In this document: piece by piece, positions 1 to 6,691 of the stretch
How the letters are laid out: each line of letters begins with the position of its first letter
How positions within the stretch are numbered: the first letter of the stretch is position 1
From: Bacillota bacterium
GTDB lineage: Bacteria; Bacillota; Sulfobacillia; JAJZYS01; JAJZLH01
Length of the DNA: 25,220 nt
Assembly: GCA_021850485.1 (NCBI GenBank)
Contig: JAJZLY010000004.1
Location: 1 to 25,220, forward strand
Direction of reading: 5' to 3'
Made by a program: the position numbers and the translations under genes
Notes under the pieces: model-generated
Database searches by the model: none
Seen by the model: the letters and a program-made list of their open reading frames with translations, nothing else
Told to the model about the DNA's origin: nothing

Positions 1-876
1 GGCAGCATCGCTGTCTCGGCGGGCCACATCATCCTGCCCAGACTGGGGGCGATCCGCTCCAAGGAGGGAACCGACAAGTTCCGGGGCCGCATCCTGTCTG
101 CCACGGTCAGTCGCGAGGCAGATCGCTGGTACGCATCTCTGGCGGTGGAGGTGGAACGCGATGACCCGCAGCCCGTAGAAGGTCCGGTGATCGGTGTTGA
201 TCTCGGCCTGAATTGCTTCGCGGTGCTGTCGGACGGCACCAGGGTTGAATCACCTCAGCCGCTGGCCCAGGCGTTGCGCCGCTTGCGCCACCGACAGCGC
301 CTGCACAGCCGTAAGCAGCGTGGCTCCCGCCATCGGCGGAAGTCAGCTGCCGGGCTGGCTCGGCTGCATCGCCGCATCCGTTGCCAACGCGCGGACTTCC
401 TGCACAAGACGACCACAGACCTAGCGAAAACCAAGTCGGTCATCGTGGTCGAAGACCTGTCTGTGGCAGGCATGATCCGCAACCACTCGCTAGCCCGAAG
501 CATTGCGGACGCTGGCTGGTCGGAGTTCCGGCGGATGCTGGAGTACAAGACCCAGTGGTACGGGTCTCATCTGATCGTCGCACCACGCTTTTGTCCGTCT
601 ACGAAGACCTGCTCGGCCTGCGGGCAGGTGAAGACCGAGATGCTGCTTGGCGACCGGGTCTTCCGGTGTGAAGCGTGTGGGGCAACGATCGACCGAGACC
701 TGAACGCGGCCCGAAACCTCGCGTTGCTCGTCGCCGGGAGTTCCCCGGAGACACAAAACGCCTGTGGAGCGGAAGGCTCTGGCCGGGAGAACAGCCCGGC
801 GAAACCGGCTGCTACGAAGCAGGAACCTTCGAGTCAGAAACCGGTCGCTGCGGCGGACGGAAACAAAAGGCTATGA
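1..876 (+). CDS. tnpB: TnpB-family RNA-guided nuclease (5'-truncated by window edge)
   Basis: The frame is open from base 1 to the TGA-terminated end, and the true start lies outside the window. The three acidic RuvC motifs appear in order: GVDLGLNCFAV (Asp), VVEDLSVAGM (Glu) and DRDLNAARNL (Asp). A four-cysteine zinc ribbon (CSACGQ ... CEACGA) sits between motifs II and III, which is the OrfB_Zn_ribbon arrangement. Family knowledge: TnpB is an RNA-guided DNA endonuclease that acts with an omega RNA transcribed from the 3' end of its own gene and promotes retention of the element. All catalytic residues in the visible part are present, so activity is plausible. The last 45 or so codons are Ala/Pro/Gly-rich and overlap the structured RNA region. 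An internal GTG at 145 is not the start, because homologous sequence continues upstream of it. Confidence 0.93.
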   Translation, partial: GSIAVSAGHIILPRLGAIRSKEGTDKFRGRILSATVSREADRWYASLAVEVERDDPQPVEGPVIGVDLGLNCFAVLSDGTRVESPQPLAQALRRLRHRQRLHSRKQRGSRHRRKSAAGLARLHRRIRCQRADFLHKTTTDLAKTKSVIVVEDLSVAGMIRNHSLARSIADAGWSEFRRMLEYKTQWYGSHLIVAPRFCPSTKTCSACGQVKTEMLLGDRVFRCEACGATIDRDLNAARNLALLVAGSSPETQNACGAEGSGRENSPAKPAATKQEPSSQKPVAAADGNKRL

Positions 877-890
877 AAAGGGGAACGGTG
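745..890 (+). ncRNA. probable omega RNA (TnpB guide scaffold)
   Basis: The 3' end of tnpB contains successive short hairpins: GCCGGG (782-787) pairs with CCCGGC (795-800) around a 7-base loop, and CTGCT (809-813) pairs with AGCAG (818-822) around a 4-base loop. In characterised IS200/IS605 elements this position encodes the omega RNA scaffold, and the guide is read from DNA just past the right end. Function is inferred from position and fold only. The limits are approximate, and the guide would be the roughly 16-20 bases after about 885. Confidence 0.5.
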
Positions 891-1093
891 TCTATATGCT
901 CCGGCCAGCGCTGCGCCCCTATTGGGACCTTGCGGTCTACGTGAACACTCCGCGCAGCGTGCGTCAGCATCGGCTTCGCCAGCGCGCTCAGAACACTTCT
1001 GGGCGGATCCGGCGATGGTCTGCGGCCGAAGACGTCTACCTACGATTGGCGGATCCGGCAAATGCCGCAGACGTGGTCGTGCGCGGCTGGTGA
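886..1093 (+). pseudogene. C-terminal remnant of a uridine-kinase-like P-loop kinase
   Basis: Reading in the frame that ends with TGA at 1091-1093 gives GVYMLRPALRPYWDLAVYVN followed by an Arg-rich helix, then AEDVYLRLADPANAADVVV. This resembles the end of bacterial uridine-kinase-like proteins, where a conserved Leu-Arg-Pro, a Trp-Asp and a strand of type 'VFVDVP' precede a lid and a final 'YL...P...ADIVVDN'. The P-loop and the first two thirds are missing and the tnpB element sits where they should be. I infer that the element inserted into this gene. The family assignment rests on recalled motif similarity, so it is moderate. The fragment has no start or ribosome site of its own and is probably not translated. 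Confidence 0.55.
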
Positions 1094-1100
1094 CCCTGAG

Positions 1101-1131
1101 TTGACAGCACACCGGCGCCTGGCCCTATACT
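1101..1131 (+). promoter_or_regulatory. sigma-A-like promoter of yceD-rpmF
   Basis: TTGACA at 1101-1106 and TATACT at 1126-1131 are close to consensus but 19 bases apart, which is longer than the ideal 17. It directly follows the broken kinase gene and would start RNA near 1138, just ahead of yceD. Confidence 0.6.
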
Positions 1132-1159
1132 GATGGGCTCTCCCGGGGTGGTGCTGACA

Positions 1160-1639
1160 TTGTTGTGCGTGTCGACTGCGGCCATTGAACGCCAGCCGAT
1201 CGGCAGTGACGAAGTGTTTGCGCTGACGGTGAGTGATTGGCAGTCCGCGGCAGCGCCCTTTGTGTTGCAGGGCACCCTCACCCGGATGAACGACGGGCTG
1301 AGCGTCCGGATGGAAGGGCACTGGCAGGCCCAGGCAAGCTGCGATCGTTGCTTGCGTGCTGTGACGGTTGCCATCGGCGGCGAGACCACGGCGCTGACCA
1401 CAGAAGGCGCCCTGGGCGAGACCTGGTTGCCGGTCGTGGACCAAGAGATCGACCTGACACCCTTGGTCGAGGAGATTGAGATCCTCTCTTGGCCCACCAA
1501 GGTGCTGTGTGCCGACGACTGCCGGGGGCTTTGCCCCACCTGTGGGCAGGACCTGAACCAGAAGCGCTGTCTGTGCGCCGAAGTGCTGCCGCCGGGCCCC
1601 TTCGATCAGCTTCGAGATCTGCTTGGAAAGGACGATTGA
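1160..1639 (+). CDS. yceD: YceD/DUF177 family protein
   Basis: This is a small protein with the DUF177 signature. A central CDRC motif follows a beta-rich stretch, and a C-terminal cysteine cluster reads CADDCRGLCPTCGQDLNQ then CLC, probably a metal site. The family is almost always encoded just upstream of rpmF, as here (rpmF begins 1 base after the stop), and is linked to 23S rRNA/50S accumulation in bacteria and plants. The start is uncertain. ATG at 1133 lies only 1 base past the -10 box and has no Shine-Dalgarno. TTG at 1160 has GGGGTGGTG at 1145-1153 and gives a 159-residue protein of normal length; GTG at 1169 is also possible. Confidence 0.85.
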   Translation: MLCVSTAAIERQPIGSDEVFALTVSDWQSAAAPFVLQGTLTRMNDGLSVRMEGHWQAQASCDRCLRAVTVAIGGETTALTTEGALGETWLPVVDQEIDLTPLVEEIEILSWPTKVLCADDCRGLCPTCGQDLNQKRCLCAEVLPPGPFDQLRDLLGKDD

Positions 1640-1640
1640 G

Positions 1641-1817
1641 ATGGCCCAGCCTCGGCAGAAGAGTTCCAAGTCGCTGAAGAACAAGCGGCGCGCCAACTGG
1701 AAGTTGAAGCCCCTGCACTTGGCGGTATGTCCGCAGTGCAAGCACCCTAAGATGAGTCACCGGGTCTGCCCGAACTGCGGCCATTACGCCGGACGGACGG
1801 CAGTCACCGTCGAGTGA
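1641..1817 (+). CDS. rpmF: 50S ribosomal protein L32
   Basis: A 58-residue basic protein beginning MAQPRQKSSKSLKNKRRANW, with a C-terminal zinc ribbon of two CxxC pairs (CPQC and CPNC) and the ending CGHYAGRTAV typical of the zinc-binding (C+) form of L32. It is a component of the large subunit near the peptidyl-transferase region. The ATG at 1641 follows GGAAAGGA at 1624-1631. It is co-transcribed with yceD and followed at once by a terminator, so the pair forms its own short operon. Confidence 0.97.
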   Translation: MAQPRQKSSKSLKNKRRANWKLKPLHLAVCPQCKHPKMSHRVCPNCGHYAGRTAVTVE

Positions 1818-1820
1818 TCC

Positions 1821-1853
1821 ACAGGCGGGCCTGGTTGGCCCGCCTGTTCTCTT
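1821..1853 (+). terminator. intrinsic terminator after rpmF
   Basis: ACAGGCGGGCC (1821-1831) pairs perfectly with GGCCCGCCTGT (1837-1847) around a 5-base loop, giving an 11-bp GC-rich stem followed by TCTCTT. It lies 4 bases past the rpmF stop and separates yceD-rpmF from the fatty-acid operon. The T tract is short but the stem is very stable. Confidence 0.85.
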
Positions 1854-1881
1854 GAATCGCCGCTAGCGGTCGGTGTATAGT
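1852..1881 (+). promoter_or_regulatory. promoter of the fapR-fab operon
   Basis: TTGAAT (1852-1857) and TATAGT (1876-1881) are separated by 18 bases and lie immediately after the terminator stem. The -10 runs into ATAGTTGGTCCTAA (1877-1890), whose right half GGTCCTAA is the reverse complement of TTAGGACC, one base from the half-site TTAGTACC known for FapR. The site could therefore be an autoregulatory operator, but the left half is degenerate and the spacing is shorter than in the Bacillus operator. The promoter call is good; the operator call is weak. Confidence 0.7.
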
Positions 1882-1916
1882 TGGTCCTAAGACGTGCTGA
1901 TAGGCTGGAGGGCGCG

Positions 1917-2456
1917 ATGGACCTCAAGCAACGCCGGCTGCAACTCGTGCAGGCACTGAAACAGGATCCGCTGGTCACCGACCGGGATTTGGCCAATCGG
2001 CTGGCGGTCAGTGTCCAGACCATCCGCCTCGACCGGTTGGCACTGGGCATTCCGGAGGTGCGGGCGCGGGCCTGGCGGGTGGCGGAGCAGGTGCTTGAGC
2101 CGCGGCCGCTCAGGCCAGCTGGCGAACTTTTGGACATCGTGCCCGGGGAAAGCGCACTGTCCCGGCTGGTCACCGAGACGACGGGGGCCGACTTGGATCG
2201 AGGACTTCCGGCGCACTCGCTGTTCGCCCAAGCCGAGGCGCTGCTGCGTGAGCTGGTGCCACCTGGCAGTGAGACCGGACTGTGCCGGATGAAGTTTCGG
2301 CGAGCCGTTCGGCCGGGAGAGGTTCTGGTCGCTAAGGCAGAAGTGATCCGACGCCGAGAGGGACGGTGGGTGATCTTGGTCACCATCCGGTCCACCCAGG
2401 AGGAAGTGTTTCGCGGCAAGTTCGTGGTGGCCGTGGCAGTGGGGGAGTCGGCATGA
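1917..2456 (+). CDS. fapR: FapR, malonyl-CoA-responsive repressor of fatty acid synthesis
   Basis: The N-terminal DeoR-like helix-turn-helix contains VSVQTIRLDRLALGIPEVR (about residues 32-50), the diagnostic FapR motif. The rest is a hot-dog-fold effector domain (GELLDIVPGESALSRL ... HSLFAQAEALL), which in the family binds malonyl-CoA and releases DNA. The ATG at 1917 is preceded by CTGGAGGG at 1905-1912, giving 179 residues, close to the usual 185-200. It is the first gene of fapR-plsX-fabD-fabG-acpP-fabF-rnc and overlaps plsX by ATGA. It probably represses its own operon when malonyl-CoA is low. Confidence 0.95.
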   Translation: MDLKQRRLQLVQALKQDPLVTDRDLANRLAVSVQTIRLDRLALGIPEVRARAWRVAEQVLEPRPLRPAGELLDIVPGESALSRLVTETTGADLDRGLPAHSLFAQAEALLRELVPPGSETGLCRMKFRRAVRPGEVLVAKAEVIRRREGRWVILVTIRSTQEEVFRGKFVVAVAVGESA

Positions 2457-3457
2457 GGATTGGCGTCGATGCCATGGGCGGCGATTTCGGGCCGGCCGAG
2501 GCAGTGCCCGGTGCTGTCGCCGCTTGTCGGGACTTTCACCTGGCGATAACCTTGTTCGGTGATCGGGATCTGCTCGATCCGCAACTGGAGCAGGCCCAGG
2601 CCAGCGGCCTGGACATTCAGGTGGTGCACGCGCCAACTTGGGTCAGTGCCGACGAGGGACCGGTCCAGGCCCTGAAGAAGAAACCGGACTCTTCGATTGT
2701 CTGCGGCATGCAGGCACTGAAAGATGGCACTGTCGATGCCTTCATCTCGGCGGGCAACACCGGGGTGCTGGTCTCCGGCAGCATGCTGCTGGTGGGCATG
2801 ATGCCGGGGCTGAGACGGCCGGGGCTGGTTGCGCTGTTGCCCACGCTGAAGCGGCGGCCGCTGGTACTGGTCGATGCGGGAGCGTCGGTCGATCCCAAGC
2901 CAGAACAGTTGGTGGACTATGCGGTGGTGGGCAGCATCTACGCTGAGGAGATCTTGAAACGGACCAATCCGACCGTCGGCCTGATCAATATCGGCGCCGA
3001 GCCCGGCAAGGGAAACGAGCTTTCCCGGCAGGCCCACCAATTGTTGCAGGCGGCACCGGTGCACTTCATCGGCAACATCGAGGCCAGGGAGATGCTCAGT
3101 GGGGATGTCGACGTGGTGGTGGCGGACGGCTTTGTCGGCAACGTCATCCTCAAATTGGCGGAAGGGATGGGGATGGGACTGTTCGGGCTGATGGCAGCGG
3201 AGATGCGAAAGTCGACCTGGAGTCGACTCGGCGGCATGATGCTGCGCTCCCGGCTGCTGGGGCTGCGCGCCATGATGGACTATTCGGAATACGGAGGAGC
3301 GCCACTGTTCGGTCCCCGTCAGCCGGTGATCAAGTGTCACGGCGCCTCGCACCAAGACGCCTTCAAAAACGGCGCCCGGCTGGCGGCTGAATTCGTCCGG
3401 CTGGATGTGGTCGGACGCGTGCAAAGCCGCCTGCAGGAGGTGGCGCACGGTGAGTAG
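2453..3457 (+). CDS. plsX: phosphate acyltransferase PlsX
   Basis: Converts acyl-ACP and phosphate to acyl-phosphate, the donor for PlsY in phospholipid synthesis; it is peripheral at the membrane. The 334-residue protein opens with MRIGVDAMGGDFGPAEAV and carries the family motifs SAGNTGVLVSGSMLLVG, NIGAEPGKGNE and DVVVADGFVGNVILKLAEG. The start overlaps the fapR stop as ATGA, indicating translational coupling. In most Bacillota fabH follows plsX, but here fabD follows directly with an 8-base overlap. Confidence 0.97.
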   Translation: MRIGVDAMGGDFGPAEAVPGAVAACRDFHLAITLFGDRDLLDPQLEQAQASGLDIQVVHAPTWVSADEGPVQALKKKPDSSIVCGMQALKDGTVDAFISAGNTGVLVSGSMLLVGMMPGLRRPGLVALLPTLKRRPLVLVDAGASVDPKPEQLVDYAVVGSIYAEEILKRTNPTVGLINIGAEPGKGNELSRQAHQLLQAAPVHFIGNIEAREMLSGDVDVVVADGFVGNVILKLAEGMGMGLFGLMAAEMRKSTWSRLGGMMLRSRLLGLRAMMDYSEYGGAPLFGPRQPVIKCHGASHQDAFKNGARLAAEFVRLDVVGRVQSRLQEVAHGE

Positions 3458-4391
3458 GGTGGGCTTCTTGTTCGCTGGTCAAGGCGCCCAGCACCCAGGC
3501 ATGGGTGCCTACCTGGAGGCGGTTTCCGATGCCGTGCCCGCAGTTTGGCTACTGGGCGCGCAGGCGCTCGGTCAGGACTTGCGGCCGTTGCTCTTTGCCG
3601 GGCCGCAAGAGCGGCTGAACGAGACCGAGATCACGCAACCAGCCGTGCTGTTGACCGCATTGGCCACCTTGGCCGCCCTCCGCCAACGGGGTGTGGACTG
3701 CTCCGCTGCCACCGGCCTCTCGCTGGGCGAGTACGGTGCCTGGTTGGCAGCCGGGTCGCTGCTCCCCGAACAGGCCCTGCCACTGGTACGCGACCGCGGC
3801 CGCTTCATGCAAGAGGCGGTGCCGATCGGCAGCGGTGGCATGGTGGCGGTGCTGGGGCTAGCCGCCGACGAGGTGGAGGCCATCTGCGATCTGGTGCAAG
3901 ATGGGGTGGCCGAGGTAGCCAACTACAACTGCCCAGGGCAGGTGGTGGTTTCGGGAGACATGGCGGGCTTGGCCCAGTTTGAGCAGCTGGCTCGGGACCG
4001 AGGGGCGAGGCGATTGGTACGCTTGCCGGTCAGTGCCCCGTTTCACTGCTCTCTGCTGAAACCGGCCGAGCAGCGCCTAGCGGTTCGCCTTTGTGACGTG
4101 GAGATTCGGCCGCCCAAGGTGCCGGTCTACACCAACCGCACGGGCCAGCCGATCTCAGAACCCGCGCAGATCAGGGCCAACCTGGTCGCCCAGGTGTCTT
4201 CGCCGGTCCGATTCGAACAGGCCCTGCGGGCCATGCTTGACGCCGGAATCGACACCTTCGTCGAGGTCGGACCGGGCAAAGGGTTAGGTGGGTTTGTGCG
4301 CAAGATCGACGGCGACGCTAAGGTCTATCAGACCGACGACGAAGAAGGTTTCGAGACCACGATCGCGGCGCTAAAGGGGGTCTATCGATGA
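3450..4391 (+). CDS. fabD: malonyl-CoA:ACP transacylase
   Basis: Loads malonate from CoA onto ACP for chain elongation. The 313-residue protein shows FAGQGAQHPGMG near the N terminus, the nucleophile elbow GLSLGEY (Ser91), and APFHCSLL with the catalytic His199. All of these sit at the positions usual for FabD. I chose GTG at 3450 because AGGAGG at 3436-3441 is correctly spaced; GTG 3459 is an alternative. It overlaps plsX by 8 bases and fabG by ATGA. Confidence 0.97.
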   Translation: MSRVGFLFAGQGAQHPGMGAYLEAVSDAVPAVWLLGAQALGQDLRPLLFAGPQERLNETEITQPAVLLTALATLAALRQRGVDCSAATGLSLGEYGAWLAAGSLLPEQALPLVRDRGRFMQEAVPIGSGGMVAVLGLAADEVEAICDLVQDGVAEVANYNCPGQVVVSGDMAGLAQFEQLARDRGARRLVRLPVSAPFHCSLLKPAEQRLAVRLCDVEIRPPKVPVYTNRTGQPISEPAQIRANLVAQVSSPVRFEQALRAMLDAGIDTFVEVGPGKGLGGFVRKIDGDAKVYQTDDEEGFETTIAALKGVYR

Positions 4392-5131
4392 CGCTTGAAG
4401 GCCAGGTAGCCGTGGTCACCGGCGCCTCGCGCGGCATCGGCAGGGCGATCGCCATCGAGCTGGCTAGGCAGGGAGCCAAGGTGGTGGTCAACTATCATCA
4501 TCGCCAAGACTTGGCCGACGCGGTGGTCGAGACCGTCCGCCAGGCAGGCGGCAGTGCCAAGGCGTACGGCGGCGACGTTTCCGAGCCAGGTGTGGCCGAA
4601 GCGCTGGTCACCTTCGCCCAGGAGACCTTTGCCGGCCTGCAGGTGGTCGTCAATAATGCCGGAGTCGCCCGCGACCAGTTGTTGCTGAGAATGACCGACG
4701 AAGATTGGCGGGCGGTGATGGACCTCGACCTGGATGGCCCCTTCCGCTTGTGCCGGGCTGCCTTGCGGCCGATGCTGAGAGCCCGCTACGGGCGGATCGT
4801 GAACGTGTCGTCCGTGGCCGGTGTGGTCGGCAATCCCGGCCAGTCCAACTACGCTGCGGCCAAGGCGGGCCTGCTGGGACTGACCCGCACGCTGGCCAAG
4901 GAAGTGGGCTCTAGGAACATCACCGTCAATGCCGTTGCGCCGGGCTTGATCGAGACCGACATGACCGCAGAGCTGGGTCCGGCCAAGCAAACGTTGCTGG
5001 CCGCCATCCCGCTCGGTCGGGCGGGTAGCGCTGATGAGGTCGCTGCGGTGGTGGCATTTCTGGGATCCCCCCAGGCCAGCTACGTGAACGGCCAGACCAT
5101 TGCCATCGACGGTGGTATGACCTGTTGTTGA
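4388..5131 (+). CDS. fabG: 3-oxoacyl-ACP reductase
   Basis: NADPH-dependent reduction of 3-oxoacyl-ACP, the first reductive step of each elongation cycle. It is a short-chain dehydrogenase of 247 residues with the cofactor motif TGASRGIG, then NNAG, and the catalytic Ser142, Tyr155 and Lys159 (VSSVAG ... NYAAAKAG). The C terminus GQTIAIDGGM is the usual SDR ending. It starts inside the fabD stop (ATGA) and is followed by acpP after 33 bases with its own strong ribosome site. Confidence 0.97.
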   Translation: MTLEGQVAVVTGASRGIGRAIAIELARQGAKVVVNYHHRQDLADAVVETVRQAGGSAKAYGGDVSEPGVAEALVTFAQETFAGLQVVVNNAGVARDQLLLRMTDEDWRAVMDLDLDGPFRLCRAALRPMLRARYGRIVNVSSVAGVVGNPGQSNYAAAKAGLLGLTRTLAKEVGSRNITVNAVAPGLIETDMTAELGPAKQTLLAAIPLGRAGSADEVAAVVAFLGSPQASYVNGQTIAIDGGMTCC

Positions 5132-5164
5132 TTGGCCACGGAACCCGTGAAGGGAGGTGAGAGA

Positions 5165-5410
5165 GTGAGCGATCAGGAGCTGAAGGACAAGGTGACCCAG
5201 ATCATCGTCCAGCAACTGGGTGTCGAGGCAGACAAGGTGACCCCGGACAGTACCTTCATCGACGATCTGGGCGCCGACTCGCTGGACATCGTGGAATTGA
5301 TCATGGCCTTTGAGGAAGAGTTCAGCATCGACATACCAGACGAGGACGCCGAGAAGATCACAGCCGTCAAGAACGTCTTGGAGTACATCAAGGCGCACAG
5401 CGCCAGCTGA
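5165..5410 (+). CDS. acpP: acyl carrier protein
   Basis: An acidic 81-residue carrier protein. The phosphopantetheine attachment Ser39 lies in [19 protein letters not shown], the canonical DSL motif, and the helices around it match housekeeping ACP. The start is GTG at 5165 behind AGGGAGGTGA at 5151-5160, a very strong Shine-Dalgarno as expected for an abundant protein. It sits between fabG and fabF as in most bacteria. Confidence 0.98.
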   Translation: MSDQELKDKVTQIIVQQLGVEADKVTPDSTFIDDLGADSLDIVELIMAFEEEFSIDIPDEDAEKITAVKNVLEYIKAHSAS

Positions 5411-5455
5411 AATCCGCCTAGATCCATCGCCAAAGACTTGCGAGGAGTGGTGATC

Positions 5456-6691
5456 GTGAAGCGACGGGTGGTCGTGACGGGCATCGGTGCCCTCACCCCG
5501 CTCGGTCTCTCCGCAGCCAGCAGCTGGCAGGGGGCGCTGAGCGGACATTCCGGCGTCCAGTTCCTACCCGACATGGCGGCAATCGGCCTCACTACGGCAA
5601 TCGGGGGCCGGATCGAGGGATTCGATCCGGCCCGCTTCCTGCAGCCTAAGCAGATTCGGCACATGGACCGTTTCGCTCAGTTGGCCATTGCCGCTGCCGA
5701 AGAGGCGATGGCCGACTCTGGGCTGCTCGGAGCTGGCTACGACTTGGAACAGGTCGGCGTGCTGTTTGGGTCGGGCATCGGCGGCATGGTCACCTTTACC
5801 GAACAGCACGAGGTGTTCTTGCGGCGGTGGGATCGGGTCAGTCCCTTCTTCATCCCGATGATGATTCCGAATATGGCCTCCGGTGAGGTGGCGATTCGGT
5901 GGGGCCTGATGGGTCCGAACTCCACAACGGTGACGGCCTGTGCATCTTCGGCGTCGGCCGTCGGTGAAGCCTTCCGGCTGGTCCAGCACGGCGACGCACC
6001 GGCGATGTTGGCCCTGGGTGCCGAGGCGGTGATCATTCCCTTCGCCTACGCCGGATTTTGCTCGATGAAGGCGCTGTCCACCCGCAACGACGCTCCGGCC
6101 GAGGCGTCTCGCCCATTCGACCAGGCCCGCGACGGCTTCGTGATGGGCGAGGGAGCCGGATGTCTGGTGATGGAGGAACTGGAGGCCGCACTGGCCCGCC
6201 ATGCGCCTATTTACGGTGAGATCGTGGGCTACGGGCAAAGCTCGGACGCCCACCATCTGGTGGAGCCGCGACCGGACGGCAAGGGCGCTCTGTTAGCCAT
6301 GCAGCGGGCCTTGGCCGACGCCGACTTGACTCCGTCCGATGTGGACTACATCAACGCCCATGCCACCTCGACGCCCAAGGGCGACGCTGGCGAAGCCAGG
6401 GCGATCGCCACCTTGTTCGGGGCCGATGGGGGCCAGGTGTCGGTCAGTTCCACCAAATCCATGACCGGGCATCTGCTCGGTGCTGCAGGGGTGGTGGAGT
6501 TATTGTTCTCCCTGCTGGCGATTCGCGATCAGGTAGTGCCGCCGACGATCAATCTGAGTCAGCCGGATGCAGACATTCATCTCGACCTGGTACCCAACGT
6601 GGCCAAGGCCCGGCCGGTGCGCGTCGCCCTGTCCAATTCCTTTGGCTTCGGCGGCCACAACGTCTCACTGGTGGTGGCCCGCCTTGCCTGA
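5456..6691 (+). CDS. fabF: 3-oxoacyl-ACP synthase II
   Basis: Condensing enzyme that adds malonyl-ACP carbons to acyl-ACP. The 411-residue protein has the thiolase-fold Cys-His-His triad: Cys162 in TVTACASSA, His in INAHATSTPKGD, and STKSMTGHLLGAAG. The C-terminal SFGFGGHNVSLVV is also typical. Start GTG 5456 follows GAGGAGTGG (5442-5450). It is the only condensing enzyme in this cluster, so initiation (FabH) must be encoded elsewhere. Its end overlaps rnc by 8 bases. Confidence 0.97.
   Translation: MKRRVVVTGIGALTPLGLSAASSWQGALSGHSGVQFLPDMAAIGLTTAIGGRIEGFDPARFLQPKQIRHMDRFAQLAIAAAEEAMADSGLLGAGYDLEQVGVLFGSGIGGMVTFTEQHEVFLRRWDRVSPFFIPMMIPNMASGEVAIRWGLMGPNSTTVTACASSASAVGEAFRLVQHGDAPAMLALGAEAVIIPFAYAGFCSMKALSTRNDAPAEASRPFDQARDGFVMGEGAGCLVMEELEAALARHAPIYGEIVGYGQSSDAHHLVEPRPDGKGALLAMQRALADADLTPSDVDYINAHATSTPKGDAGEARAIATLFGADGGQVSVSSTKSMTGHLLGAAGVVELLFSLLAIRDQVVPPTINLSQPDADIHLDLVPNVAKARPVRVALSNSFGFGGHNVSLVVARLA

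Larger units (their letters stand above)
1..890 (+). mobile_element. 3' part of a TnpB-encoding IS200/IS605-superfamily element
   Basis: The window opens inside a tnpB gene. Just past its stop the sequence changes to the remnant of an unrelated kinase gene, so the right end of the element probably lies near 880-890. No tnpA transposase is visible; the left end and any tnpA would lie upstream of the window. The right boundary is inferred from where kinase similarity resumes and is uncertain by about 10-20 bases. There is no long terminal inverted repeat, as is usual for this superfamily. Confidence 0.75.

Noticed and set aside
1133-1159. ATG 1133 as the start of yceD
   Set aside because: It lies 1 base past the -10 box of the only good promoter and lacks a Shine-Dalgarno; TTG 1160 fits better.
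1784-3448. Long minus-strand open frame (554 codons) opposite fapR and plsX
   Set aside because: It is the antisense of clearly conserved genes, has His/Gln/Arg-biased composition and no recognisable motif; such frames are expected in GC-rich DNA.
4382-5548. Long minus-strand open frame (388 codons) opposite fabG and acpP
   Set aside because: It overlaps well-conserved enzymes on the other strand and shows no domain or ribosome site.
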